Positions 16,340-25,876 of a stretch of 64,000 nt of DNA are shown piece after piece. Source of the DNA: CAZEWZ01 sp964516765 (GTDB lineage: Bacteria > Bacteroidota > Bacteroidia > Flavobacteriales > UBA7430); contig CAZEWZ010000001.1 in NCBI GenBank assembly GCA_964516765.1, positions 62,001 to 126,000 on the forward strand. Direction: 5' to 3'. The translations under genes were made by a program, and so were the position numbers. Each line of letters opens with the position of its first letter. The stretch's first letter is position 1. The notes below the pieces were generated by a model. That model worked only from the letters and a program-made list of their open reading frames with translations. It made no database searches and was not told the DNA's origin.

Positions 16340-18952
16340 ATGAAGTCTCAGCAAATCAGAAAAAAGTTTTTAGACTTTTTCGAGAACAAAGGTCATTCTT
16401 TTGTAAACTCGTCTCCTATTGTTATTAAAAATGACCCTACATTAATGTTTACAAATGCAGGAATGAATCAGTTCAAAGATTTATTTCTAGGTGTCAACGA
16501 GGCTAAAAATAAGCGAATAGTTAATAGTCAGAAATGTCTCAGAGTCTCAGGAAAGCATAATGATTTGGAGGAAGTTGGTCACGACACTTATCATCACACT
16601 ATGTTTGAGATGCTGGGTAATTGGTCTTTCGGAGATTATTTTAAAAAAGAAGCTATTGATTGGGCATGGGAGTTATTGACCAAAGTATACGGTATCGATC
16701 CAAATCGACTTTATGTAACTGTATTTGAGGGTGCTAAAGAAGATCGATTAGAAAAAGATTTAGAATCTTTCAACTGTTGGAAATTTCATATTGATGAAGA
16801 TCGCATTATTGATGGTTGTAAAAAAGATAATTTCTGGGAAATGGGCGAGATAGGGCCATGTGGTCCCTGCTCCGAAATTCATATCGATTTGCGACCGGAC
16901 AATGAAAGATCTAAAATCGATGCCAGAACCTTAGTCAACCAAAATCACCCTCAAGTTGTTGAAGTTTGGAATTTGGTTTTTATTCAATACAATAGAATGT
17001 CTAATGGAGTATTAGAAGTCTTGCCCTTTAAGCATGTAGATACTGGGATGGGTTTGGAGCGACTAGCGATGGCTTTACAAGGAAAACAGTCCAACTATGA
17101 TACAGATATTTTCACTCCTTTAATTGACCAATTATCTTCTATTACAGGCTTTACTTACGGAGAAGATGAGGAGGTAGATATTGCACTTCGTGTAATATCA
17201 GATCATGTTCGGGCTATTGCTTTTGCTATTTCAGATGGGCAATTGCCCTCTAATACAGGGGCTGGATATGTGATTAGACGAATTCTTCGAAGAGCGGTGC
17301 GGTATGGCTTTACATTTTTGAATGTAAAACGTCCCTTTATGTACCGTTTAGTCAATGTTTTAGTTAATCAAATGTCCGACTTTTTCCCAGGACTTACAAA
17401 ACAACAGTCCTTGGTGGAAAGCGTCATACAAGAAGAAGAAAATTCTTTTATGCACACCTTAGAAACTGGTTTAACTAGAATTGAGGAAGTATTAAAATCT
17501 TCTTCATCTGAAGTAATGGACGGGGCAAAGGCTTTTGAGTTGTATGATACTTTTGGTTTCCCCATAGATTTAACAGAATTAATTCTATCCGAAAGAGGCA
17601 TGTCTATTGATATGTCTGGTTTTTCTATTGAAATGGCTAAGCAAAAAAATAGATCTAGAACCTCTTCACATTTAGAAACTGACGATTGGGTAAAATTACT
17701 TTCTACCGAGACTAGCTTCATAGGTTTCGATTCGTTGAGTTCAGATATTAAAATTAGTCAGTATAGAAAAGTGAAACAGAAGGGAGAATCTTTTTTTCAA
17801 TTTGTATTCAATCAGACTCCATTTTATCCAGAGGGTGGAGGACAGATAGGAGATCAAGGTTATATTAATTCTTCCTCTGAATCTATTTTTATTTTTGATA
17901 CAAAAAAAGAAAATAATCTTATTATACACTTTGCAAAAAAACTTCCTAATAATCCTAAAGCAATTTTTTTTGCGCAGGTAGATTCTGGCAAAAGAAGACA
18001 AATTGAAAATAATCACTCTGCTACACATCTCTTGCATGAGGCGCTCAGGAATACCCTAGGAACTCATGTTGAACAGAAAGGGTCCCTAGTCAATGATGAA
18101 TATCTTCGCTTTGATTTTTCACATTTTTCAAAAATGTCCTTAGTGCAGATTCAGCAGGTAGAAGACGAGATTAATTTAAAAATCCAACAAAATATTTCCT
18201 TAGTAGAGAAACGATCTGTATCGATTAGCAATGCAAAAGAAATGGGTGCTATGATGATATTTGGAGAGAAATACGGAGACAAAGTGCGTGTGATTAGCTT
18301 TGGGAGTTCGGTAGAACTTTGTGGGGGTTGTCATGTATCGACTACAGGTCAGATTGGTTTTGTAAAAATAAGATTTGAAGCTGGAGTAGCTGCTGGAATA
18401 AGAAGAATTGAGGCTATTTCGTCTACTAAGGCCTTTGCTTATTACAGAAATGAAGAACAAATACTTCAACAAGTAAGAGTATTACTTAAGAATGCAAATG
18501 ACCCTGTTAAAAACCTACGAGGTTTACTTCGTGAAAACGATGTTCTTAGTAAAAATTTAGCTAAATTTTCTCTTGAAAAGGTGAAGCACTTAAAGCAGGA
18601 ATTAATCCAATCATGCAGAAAAATAGGTGATATCAGTTTTATATCTGCTGAAGTTGACCTAGAACCCTCTGAAATGAAGGATATTTCTTTTGAATGTAAA
18701 AGCGAATTAGAAAATTTGGTCATTATTTTAGGTTCAATTAAAGCCGAAAAAGTAAACCTATCAATTGGGATTTCAAAAAATCTTGTCGTTCGAAAGTCAT
18801 TAAATGCTGGTCAAATTATTAGAGAGATAGCCAAAGAAATTAATGGAGGTGGAGGTGGTCAAGCATTTTTTGCCACCGCGGGAGGGAGCAGACCAGAGGG
18901 ACTTATTGCTGCTCTGAAAAAAATGGAAACTTTCTGTGAAGATTTAAGTTAA
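16340..18952 (+). CDS. alaS: Alanyl-tRNA synthetase
   Basis: An 870-residue class II synthetase, full length. The catalytic domain starts SQQIRKKFLDFFENKGH with motif 1 VNSSPIVIKNDPTLMFTNAGM. The editing domain has the zinc sites HSATHLLH (about 559-566) and CGGCH (about 660), and the C-terminal region ends with the glycine-rich NGGGGGQAFFATAGG. It charges tRNA-Ala and hydrolyses Ser- and Gly-tRNA-Ala. It is a single transcription unit divergent from the M23 peptidase. Confidence 0.97.
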   Translation: MKSQQIRKKFLDFFENKGHSFVNSSPIVIKNDPTLMFTNAGMNQFKDLFLGVNEAKNKRIVNSQKCLRVSGKHNDLEEVGHDTYHHTMFEMLGNWSFGDYFKKEAIDWAWELLTKVYGIDPNRLYVTVFEGAKEDRLEKDLESFNCWKFHIDEDRIIDGCKKDNFWEMGEIGPCGPCSEIHIDLRPDNERSKIDARTLVNQNHPQVVEVWNLVFIQYNRMSNGVLEVLPFKHVDTGMGLERLAMALQGKQSNYDTDIFTPLIDQLSSITGFTYGEDEEVDIALRVISDHVRAIAFAISDGQLPSNTGAGYVIRRILRRAVRYGFTFLNVKRPFMYRLVNVLVNQMSDFFPGLTKQQSLVESVIQEEENSFMHTLETGLTRIEEVLKSSSSEVMDGAKAFELYDTFGFPIDLTELILSERGMSIDMSGFSIEMAKQKNRSRTSSHLETDDWVKLLSTETSFIGFDSLSSDIKISQYRKVKQKGESFFQFVFNQTPFYPEGGGQIGDQGYINSSSESIFIFDTKKENNLIIHFAKKLPNNPKAIFFAQVDSGKRRQIENNHSATHLLHEALRNTLGTHVEQKGSLVNDEYLRFDFSHFSKMSLVQIQQVEDEINLKIQQNISLVEKRSVSISNAKEMGAMMIFGEKYGDKVRVISFGSSVELCGGCHVSTTGQIGFVKIRFEAGVAAGIRRIEAISSTKAFAYYRNEEQILQQVRVLLKNANDPVKNLRGLLRENDVLSKNLAKFSLEKVKHLKQELIQSCRKIGDISFISAEVDLEPSEMKDISFECKSELENLVIILGSIKAEKVNLSIGISKNLVVRKSLNAGQIIREIAKEINGGGGGQAFFATAGGSRPEGLIAALKKMETFCEDLS

Positions 18953-19131
18953 TTTTCGTCATTAAATATAGCTATTTATGGTTTGCTTGTCTGATTTTAT
19001 TATTAGCGTATTTTTTGTGACACAAAAAAAGTTACCATTTTAGTTAAATTTTACACATAATAATGGTGATAACAACCACGCCAAATTTCTCTTTAAGCTT
19101 AGAATTAATTTTTGATTTTTAAAAATTAATA

Positions 19132-21141
19132 CTAAAAAATATCATCAATTATTTTAGGGGCGACAAAGTTAGGAAGAGTCACTTTTAATAGAGGTTCTAC
19201 TTTCATTGCCCTTTTGATTGCGAAAACAGCCTCTTTGTTTCTGGCCCAGCTTCTTCTTGAAATACCATTGTTCACATCCCAAAAAAGCATAGAATGAAGT
19301 TTTTTATTGGCTTCTTCTGAGCCGTCAATTAACATTCCAAATCCACCATTAATTACTTCACCCCATCCAACTCCACCTCCATTGTGAATAGATACCCAAG
19401 TGGCTCCTCTAAAACTGTCCCCAATGACATTTTGAATAGCCATATCAGCGGTAAATTCTGATCCGTCATAAATATTCGAGGTTTCTCTATAAGGAGAATC
19501 TGTTCCTGAGACATCATGGTGATCTCTTCCCAAAATTATAGGCCCAATTTCGCCTTTGGAAATTGCTCGGTTAAATGCAGCTGCAATCTTCACTCTTCCT
19601 TCGGAATCCGCATAAAGAATTCTGGATTGTGAGCCCACCACTAATTTATTTTCTTTTGCCCCTTTTATCCATTGGATATTGTCTAACATTTGTCCTTGAA
19701 TTTCTTTGGGAGACTTTGCTCTAATTTCTTCTAGTATATCACAAGCAATCTGGTCTGTTTTATCTAGGTCTTTTTCTTTTCCTGAAGCACATACCCATCT
19801 AAAAGGACCAAATCCATAATCAAAGCACATGGGTCCCATTATATCCTGAACATAAGACGGATATCGGAATTTAGTTCCATCATTTGACATAATTGATGCA
19901 TTGGCTCGAGAAGCTTCCAACAAAAAAGCATTTCCATAATCGAAGAAATAAGTCCCTTGTGAAGTATGTTTATTTACAGAATTTACGTGCCTTCGAAGAG
20001 TTTCTTGTATTTTTATTTTAAATTTTTCGGAATCATTTACCATCATTTTATTTGCATTCTCATATGACATTCCTGATGGATAATATCCTCCAGCCCAGGG
20101 GTTATGAAGTGAGGTTTGGTCAGAACCTAAATCAATAAATATGTTTTCGTGATCAAACTTTTCCCATACATCTACAATATTTCCTTGATAAGCAATAGAC
20201 ACTACTTCTTTTGTCCTCTTTGCTTTTCTTATTCTCTGGCAAAGTAGATTAAGATCAGAAATGACCTCATCAACCCAGCCTTGTGAATGTCGGGTGTTTA
20301 TCACTTTTGGATTTATCTCAGCTGTGACCGAAATACATCTTGCAATATTTGCAGCTTTGGGCTGTGCTCCACTCATTCCGCCAAGTCCAGATGTCAAAAA
20401 TAATTTTCCTTCTAGACCTTCTCCATTTTTAGATATTTTTCTACCGGCATTAAGAAGAGTTATGGTTGTTCCATGAACGATTCCTTGGGGTCCGATATAC
20501 ATATAAGAACCAGCAGTCATTTGTCCATATTGACTTACACCTAATGCGTTAAACTTTTCTAAATCATTTGGTTTTGAATAATTAGGAATGACCATGCCGT
20601 TTGTCACAATGACTCTAGGTGCATTTTTATGAGAGGGGTAAAGACCCATAGGATGACCAGAGTACATTGTTAGGGTTTGTTCATCGGTCATTTCAGATAA
20701 ATATCTCATGCATAGCCTGTATTGAGCCCAATTTTGAAATACGGCTCCATTTCCACCGTATGTAATCAATTCGTCAGGATGCTGAGCCACTGACGCATCT
20801 AAATTATTTTGAATCATCAACATAATCGCTTTTGCTTGCATAGATTTACCAGGATATTGATTTATATTTCTGGCATAAATGCTATGTTTTGGTTTGAATC
20901 GTAACATATAAATACGACCAAATTGACGCAATTCTTCTGCAAACTCATGAGCAAGAACATGATGGAATTTGGCTGGAAAGTAACGTAAAGCATTTTTTAA
21001 TGCCAACATTTTTTCTTGGGTATTGAGAATATCTTTACGCTTAGGCGCGTGATTTGATAATGAATTATACTCGGCCTTGTTAGGTAATATACATGGTATA
21101 CCTTCGCGGATTTCATTTTGAAATTCTTCCAAATTTATCAT
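19132..21141 (-). CDS. hutU: Urocanate hydratase
   Basis: A 669-residue enzyme of histidine degradation that converts urocanate to imidazolone propionate with bound NAD. Visible family segments: ITYGGNGAVFQNWAQYRL, YSGHPMGLYPSH, LTSGLGGMSGAQPKAA, the FDYGNAFL and DIMGPMCFDYGFGPFRWVC blocks, and SIHNGGGVGWGEVINGG near the C terminus. It belongs to the longer form (about 670 against 555 residues in E. coli-type enzymes) frequent in Bacteroidota. No hutH, hutI or hutG is adjacent. It starts at the stop of the DUF5522 gene, so those two are coupled. Confidence 0.95.
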   Translation of the reverse strand: MINLEEFQNEIREGIPCILPNKAEYNSLSNHAPKRKDILNTQEKMLALKNALRYFPAKFHHVLAHEFAEELRQFGRIYMLRFKPKHSIYARNINQYPGKSMQAKAIMLMIQNNLDASVAQHPDELITYGGNGAVFQNWAQYRLCMRYLSEMTDEQTLTMYSGHPMGLYPSHKNAPRVIVTNGMVIPNYSKPNDLEKFNALGVSQYGQMTAGSYMYIGPQGIVHGTTITLLNAGRKISKNGEGLEGKLFLTSGLGGMSGAQPKAANIARCISVTAEINPKVINTRHSQGWVDEVISDLNLLCQRIRKAKRTKEVVSIAYQGNIVDVWEKFDHENIFIDLGSDQTSLHNPWAGGYYPSGMSYENANKMMVNDSEKFKIKIQETLRRHVNSVNKHTSQGTYFFDYGNAFLLEASRANASIMSNDGTKFRYPSYVQDIMGPMCFDYGFGPFRWVCASGKEKDLDKTDQIACDILEEIRAKSPKEIQGQMLDNIQWIKGAKENKLVVGSQSRILYADSEGRVKIAAAFNRAISKGEIGPIILGRDHHDVSGTDSPYRETSNIYDGSEFTADMAIQNVIGDSFRGATWVSIHNGGGVGWGEVINGGFGMLIDGSEEANKKLHSMLFWDVNNGISRRSWARNKEAVFAIKRAMKVEPLLKVTLPNFVAPKIIDDIF

Positions 21142-21329
21142 TATTCTTGTTCTTTTTTTGTTAGGATATTATTTTTGTTAAAACCGTAAGGGCAATGCTT
21201 GCAAATATTTTTACAGCAGTATCCTCGCTTTAAATGATACTTTTCCGTAAAGATAATATACCCTTCTCCAGAGGTGTAATAGTCTTCTGGTGATAAATTG
21301 CTTTGATTAGAAAAAGAGTCAGATTTCAT
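21141..21329 (-). CDS. DUF5522-type small cysteine-rich protein
   Basis: A 62-residue protein whose core, YIIFTEKYHLKRGYCCKNICKHCPYGF (given here as YHLKRGYCC then CKHCPYGF, about residues 32-49), has four cysteines that could hold zinc or an iron-sulfur centre. I recognise it as the DUF5522 type often found beside hut or metabolic genes in Bacteroidota. Function unknown. Its stop overlaps the hutU ATG by one base, and it is divergent from the PLP deaminase gene across 24 bases that hold a 16-bp palindrome. Confidence 0.75.
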   Translation of the reverse strand: MKSDSFSNQSNLSPEDYYTSGEGYIIFTEKYHLKRGYCCKNICKHCPYGFNKNNILTKKEQE

Positions 21330-21331
21330 AG

Positions 21332-21347
21332 ATTGTAAATTTACAAT
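21332..21347. promoter_or_regulatory. 16-bp perfect palindrome between DUF5522-hutU and the PLP deaminase gene
   Basis: ATTGTAAATTTACAAT is a perfect dyad filling most of the 24-base divergent gap. Its place suggests an operator for both directions, or chance in AT-rich DNA. Confidence 0.45.
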
Positions 21348-21353
21348 TTTCCA

Positions 21354-22274
21354 ATGTATATTTGTCTAGTGAATAAACCTGTTAATTCTGCTGTTCAAGA
21401 AATATCTGACGCCATGCTTCAAAAGAAGCGACTTCGGGTTTTTGTGATGAGGGAAGATCTTCTTCATGACACAATTTCTGGGAATAAATGGCGAAAACTA
21501 AAGTATAATATTGCTCATGCCAAGACAAAATCCTATGATACTCTGGTTACCTTTGGAGGTGCCTATTCGAATCATATCGCTGCCACTGCGGCCGCAGGAA
21601 GCGAATTCGGCTTCTCTACTTTTGGTTTTATTCGAGGCGAGTCACACCAGCCATTAAATCCTACGCTAGATTTCGCTTCAAGGTGTGGGATGGAACTTCG
21701 TTATGTCAGTAGGGTAGATTACAAAAATAAAAACACTCCCAAATTTCAAGAAGAACATTTTAAGGAACTCAAGAATTTTTATCTCATACCAGAAGGAGGG
21801 ACTAATTCACTAGCAGTCAAAGGCTGTTCAGAAATTCTAACGGATTGCACTATTGATTTTGATATCGTTTGTTGTGCTTGTGGAACAGGAGGAACTCTTT
21901 CCGGTCTAATTCATAGTCTTAAACTCCATCAACATGCCATTGGTTTTCCTGTGTTAAAAGGAGCTTCTTTTTTGAATAACTATATTGATTCTCAAGTTTC
22001 CCAGTCTAACTGGAGTTTAATTGAAGACTATCATTTTGGGGGATATGCCAAAGTTGACTCTGCCTTAGTTGATTTTGTGAATAATTTTAAAAGAAAACAT
22101 CGTATTGCCTTAGATCCGATCTATACAGGAAAGATGATGTTTGGTCTCTGGGACTTAATTAAAAAAGACTATTTTCGTGAAGACAGTAAAATTATTGCCA
22201 TACATACTGGTGGGATACAAGGAATAAAAGGAATGAATGAGCGGCTAAAAAATAAAGACTTACAATTTTTATGA
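21354..22274 (+). CDS. ACC deaminase/D-cysteine desulfhydrase family PLP enzyme
   Basis: A 306-residue fold-type II PLP enzyme. The PLP lysine is in SGNKWRKLKYN (Lys of GNKWRK, about residue 45); substrate-side segment TFGGAYSNHIAATAAAG; glycine-rich phosphate loop ACGTGGTLSGL near residue 181. The family deaminates 1-aminocyclopropane-1-carboxylate or desulfhydrates D-cysteine; the substrate cannot be read from sequence. The ATG at 21354 is used; GTG at 21369 is an alternative, since a TATATTTG octamer (21357-21364) overlaps the first codons. Its stop overlaps the next ATG by four bases. Confidence 0.88.
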   Translation: MYICLVNKPVNSAVQEISDAMLQKKRLRVFVMREDLLHDTISGNKWRKLKYNIAHAKTKSYDTLVTFGGAYSNHIAATAAAGSEFGFSTFGFIRGESHQPLNPTLDFASRCGMELRYVSRVDYKNKNTPKFQEEHFKELKNFYLIPEGGTNSLAVKGCSEILTDCTIDFDIVCCACGTGGTLSGLIHSLKLHQHAIGFPVLKGASFLNNYIDSQVSQSNWSLIEDYHFGGYAKVDSALVDFVNNFKRKHRIALDPIYTGKMMFGLWDLIKKDYFREDSKIIAIHTGGIQGIKGMNERLKNKDLQFL

Positions 22275-23167
22275 GAAACATAGTTTACCTGTATTTTATC
22301 ATCACAAGTTGTAGATTGTTTGCACAAGATTTCACTTATGAAACCTATGTTCAGAAGTACTACAAATTAGCTCTTGAAGAAATGCATGTATTTGGAATTC
22401 CAGCAAGTATTACTCTAGCTCAAGGAATTTTAGAATCGGGTATTGGAGCCTCAGAATTAGCCCTGAAGTCCAATAATCACTTTGGGATAAAATGCCACAA
22501 GAATTGGAATGGAAAGAAAGTTTATCATGATGATGACGAAGCGCAAGAATGTTTTCGAAAGTATAGAAAAGTTTCAGATTCATACAGGGACCACTCAGAA
22601 TTTTTAAAAAATAGAGAACGATATGCCTTTTTATTTGATTTGAAAACATCGGATTATAAATCTTGGGCATTAGGTTTGAAAAAAGCAGGTTATGCTACTC
22701 TTCCAACTTATGCAGATAAGTTGATTAAATTGATTGAAAATCTCAACTTATCTGTCTATGATAATGCATCAAAGTCAGGCCAGAGAAAGCTGAAAAAGCC
22801 TCCTCGAAGTCGAAGGAAAAAAATTTATAAGAGCGATAATGGTTTAAAATATATTTTAGCAAACCATAATGATACGTATGATCGAATTGCAAACAATCAA
22901 AATATGTGGATGTGGGAATTGCTCAATTTCAATGATAGGAATTTAGATGTAGAATTGGTTTTTGGTGAGCGTGTTTATTTAGAGAAAAAAAAGCGCAAGG
23001 GCAATATTCAGATACATTTTGCTAAAAAAGGAGAAACATTTTATAGCATATCTCAATTATACGGTCTTCAACTTTCAGTACTCCGTAATAAAAATAGATG
23101 TATATTTCCTTGTGAAATACAAGAGGGAATGGAAGTTTTTCTTAGAAAAAGAAAGCCAAAATATTAG
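22271..23167 (+). CDS. Glucosaminidase (GH73-type) with LysM domain
   Basis: A 298-residue exported autolysin. A signal peptide (1-18, ending LFAQ) is followed by an N-acetylglucosaminidase domain with SITLAQGILESGIGASELA (catalytic Glu in ILESG, about residue 56), NNHFGIKCH and the SYRDHSEFL and KKAGYATLPTYADKL segments. A basic linker (about 170-195) leads to two LysM-like units, the second clear (IHFAKKGETFYSISQLYGL). It cleaves peptidoglycan glycan strands. It overlaps the PLP enzyme gene by four bases and, at its 3' end, the convergent lipoprotein gene by four bases. Confidence 0.9.
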   Translation: MRNIVYLYFIITSCRLFAQDFTYETYVQKYYKLALEEMHVFGIPASITLAQGILESGIGASELALKSNNHFGIKCHKNWNGKKVYHDDDEAQECFRKYRKVSDSYRDHSEFLKNRERYAFLFDLKTSDYKSWALGLKKAGYATLPTYADKLIKLIENLNLSVYDNASKSGQRKLKKPPRSRRKKIYKSDNGLKYILANHNDTYDRIANNQNMWMWELLNFNDRNLDVELVFGERVYLEKKKRKGNIQIHFAKKGETFYSISQLYGLQLSVLRNKNRCIFPCEIQEGMEVFLRKRKPKY

Positions 23168-25761
23168 TCGACGGCATAGTTAAATATAGTTCCGGTTTCT
23201 CCCGAAGTAATGAGATTGAGTTCACCGTCATTATTCAAGTCCTGTAAGACTCCAGTGGTTTTACCATAAAGCGGAAAGCCATCTATTATTTCATTTGTGT
23301 CTCTAAAAAGATAGGTTTTAGATCCTTTTTTATCTGTAACGCTTAGGTAAAAACGATCAGAGAATTCAAATATTTTAGCTGGAAGGAGTTCTGCTTCATC
23401 AAATGAGTACATTAGGTTAATTTTGGGTCCGTTCACATTCAAGACATCTCCTTTGGTTCGAATATTATGCCCTTTAGAGAATTCGTATTGAGTATTTTTT
23501 TCAAATGAAAATTGTAGACTATTATCTATGCTTCCGTCAAAAAGAATATTTTTCTGAGCACCATTTTTATCAATTGTAACCATCATGGAAGTCTCTTTTG
23601 TTTTTCCTTGAATGACTTGGATTGTATTCTGAGAGAATTCAATTTTTTCTGATATTTGAATACGAGATTCTCCCTTCCTATTAAGTATATGGAGAGTGCC
23701 GTTTTCTTCCGCCATAATTATGTAGTCTCTTCCACCAATGACATAGTGTTCTGCGGGATGAATTGCTGGACTCAATGTGCGAGATAATTTCCACCCTTTA
23801 ATCTTTTCTCCGAATTTATTATACATAAAATACTTCTTTCCTGAAGAGACTAGTATTCGGTAGTTTTTATTTTTTTCGTAGTCAAATAGAGAAATTGGAA
23901 GCTTGGTGGGTTCTTCCAACATAATTGGAAAGTTAAGGACATCGCGTCCATTTCGATCCACAAGAAAGACTTTATTAGTTGTATTAAAGATCATTTGGAA
24001 CTTCTTGTTTTTATATAAATCAATTTGTTTTATTTCGCCCAGAATACCTTCTTCAAGTTTTCTTTTCCATATAATTTCTCCTTGAGAAGAAATCAGATAA
24101 AGATTCAGAAGTTCATCTTGCAAAGCAAGCTCCCATTTTTTTGTATAGTGATTTCTGACTAAGTTGATTTCAGAGCGAAGAGGCGCATCTAATTGAACTG
24201 TCCAAATATTTTTTGTTTCCTCTTTTTCTGCAGAATTAAAGTGAAGATAAGCACTCGAATAGCAGTCTTTAGTACTTAAGTTGAATTGAAGTGCAAAGGC
24301 ACTAATGGGTTTTAAGGCTTCTATGTTCTGATTAACGAACTCAGCAGCATGTCCATTTAAATGTCTTGTGGCCCATTTTAATCCCTCAATATTCTGAATA
24401 TAGTAGGTGAGGTTTGCCTTATTTTCTATCTCATTCATACAATTTTGAAAATCAATAGAATAGCTTAATGAATTTTCTGACTTAAAGTCATTAATTAGAT
24501 TTTTAAGCATTCCTTGGTCTGCACATAGAATCAGTTGTTCTTTAAGAACACAAGCGAATTTTAAGTCACTAGTGTTTGTGTAGTTACCTATGTATGCAAA
24601 ATATTTTAAGGCTTCCCATTTAAAAATAGGTTCCGAACGGTATTCAAAAACAGAATCGGCATAGGAAGCTAAGTATTCTTCTACCAAGCTACTCTGCTTA
24701 AGATCTAGAGTAATTCCAGGACTTGTTTTATTTCCATTTTCTGAGATGAAATAGCAGAATTCACTGTCTATCCAATTGATGAATTCTTTTTGTATACTTG
24801 AATCTAATCCCTTTAAATGTAACTCATATTTTTTCTTTTGGTGAAGTAATTCCAATGCCCTTATTTTTTTTCTTTGGTATTGCTCGAAGTTTTCAAAAGA
24901 CCAACTACAAAAAAAGGCTGTGTTTTTTGGGAGTACTTCTGGCGCTTTCAGATTTTGTCCCTCATTCCCCTTAAAAAATTGGAGTTCTTGAGCGAGCGAG
25001 TCATGGCTTATAGCCAATCCACTAAATAAAACCCCTTCATTTGTCGGTTCTATATCCCATTGAATCCAACTTGCATGACCGCTTAGCAGAGATGGTTTTT
25101 GTAAAAATGTAGTGCTAATTTTATCGAAATTTTTACATTTTAAGTATAGGTTGAAATCTTCTTTTTTATTTGAGCTCTGATACAATTCTTGAAATGGTGC
25201 ATCTCTGTTTAAATTATTTTTTGTCTTTAATTGTCGAATAGCATCTTCAATCAGAACTTTAGCAGGGCTTAGTATCAAAAGTCCATTATGAATGGTATAA
25301 AAAAATAGTTTCTTTTCTATCAGTACCTCTAAAACTATCGCTTTGCTGTATGGATGAGATTTTATACTACCAAAGCTATTTAGCCCCATTTCAAGAATTT
25401 TTAATTTTTGTTCTTGATTTTTTGTATCAGTCATGGCCATCCAGTTAAAAGAAAGAGAGCCTGTAGAATGAATAGATATAAATACAGGATTAATACTTGA
25501 AAGATCAGACACAAATGGAGAGAGGGTAGAGTCAATACTTAAAATAATCTTCTGAGAATCACCCATGAATGATTCTTTGGCTAAAAGATTCCAGAGATTA
25601 TTTTTTGAGATTTTTTTTAGGCTTTGAGCCAGATTTTTTGTTTCAATAATCATTGCTGCATCAATTGGGATGGCTTCCAAAGCAGTATTTTTTTTAGAGT
25701 TTTCTTTTTGACAAGCTGAAAAAGTGCTAAGAATTGTTACCAAGCAAAGGATTCGGTACAT
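23164..25761 (-). CDS. Large lipoprotein of unknown function with propeller-like C-terminal half
   Basis: An 865-residue protein with a lipoprotein signal (MYRILCLVTILSTFSAC, lipid Cys17). The first ~500 residues resemble the DUF3352-type proteins (IPIDAAMIIETKNLAQSLKKI; later SAFALQFNLSTKDCYSSAYL). From about 540 on there are WELALQDELLNLYLISSQGEIIWKR-like repeats (also FLVDRNGRDVLNFP, MYNKFGEKIKGW, HILNRKGES) that suggest a beta propeller or outer-leaflet sensor domain, ending LQDLNNDGELNLITSGETGTIFNY, an FG-GAP-like repeat. I do not know a function. A single gene on its strand. Confidence 0.7.
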   Translation of the reverse strand: MYRILCLVTILSTFSACQKENSKKNTALEAIPIDAAMIIETKNLAQSLKKISKNNLWNLLAKESFMGDSQKIILSIDSTLSPFVSDLSSINPVFISIHSTGSLSFNWMAMTDTKNQEQKLKILEMGLNSFGSIKSHPYSKAIVLEVLIEKKLFFYTIHNGLLILSPAKVLIEDAIRQLKTKNNLNRDAPFQELYQSSNKKEDFNLYLKCKNFDKISTTFLQKPSLLSGHASWIQWDIEPTNEGVLFSGLAISHDSLAQELQFFKGNEGQNLKAPEVLPKNTAFFCSWSFENFEQYQRKKIRALELLHQKKKYELHLKGLDSSIQKEFINWIDSEFCYFISENGNKTSPGITLDLKQSSLVEEYLASYADSVFEYRSEPIFKWEALKYFAYIGNYTNTSDLKFACVLKEQLILCADQGMLKNLINDFKSENSLSYSIDFQNCMNEIENKANLTYYIQNIEGLKWATRHLNGHAAEFVNQNIEALKPISAFALQFNLSTKDCYSSAYLHFNSAEKEETKNIWTVQLDAPLRSEINLVRNHYTKKWELALQDELLNLYLISSQGEIIWKRKLEEGILGEIKQIDLYKNKKFQMIFNTTNKVFLVDRNGRDVLNFPIMLEEPTKLPISLFDYEKNKNYRILVSSGKKYFMYNKFGEKIKGWKLSRTLSPAIHPAEHYVIGGRDYIIMAEENGTLHILNRKGESRIQISEKIEFSQNTIQVIQGKTKETSMMVTIDKNGAQKNILFDGSIDNSLQFSFEKNTQYEFSKGHNIRTKGDVLNVNGPKINLMYSFDEAELLPAKIFEFSDRFYLSVTDKKGSKTYLFRDTNEIIDGFPLYGKTTGVLQDLNNDGELNLITSGETGTIFNYAVD

Positions 25762-25876
25762 AGAGTCATTTTAGTTTAATCACAAATAAATATTCTAGTT
25801 TTTTGTCTTTCTTCCAAAAAATTAGTTTCTAATTTAAATCATTCAAATTTAAATAGTTAGATTTTTTGTCGGATAT

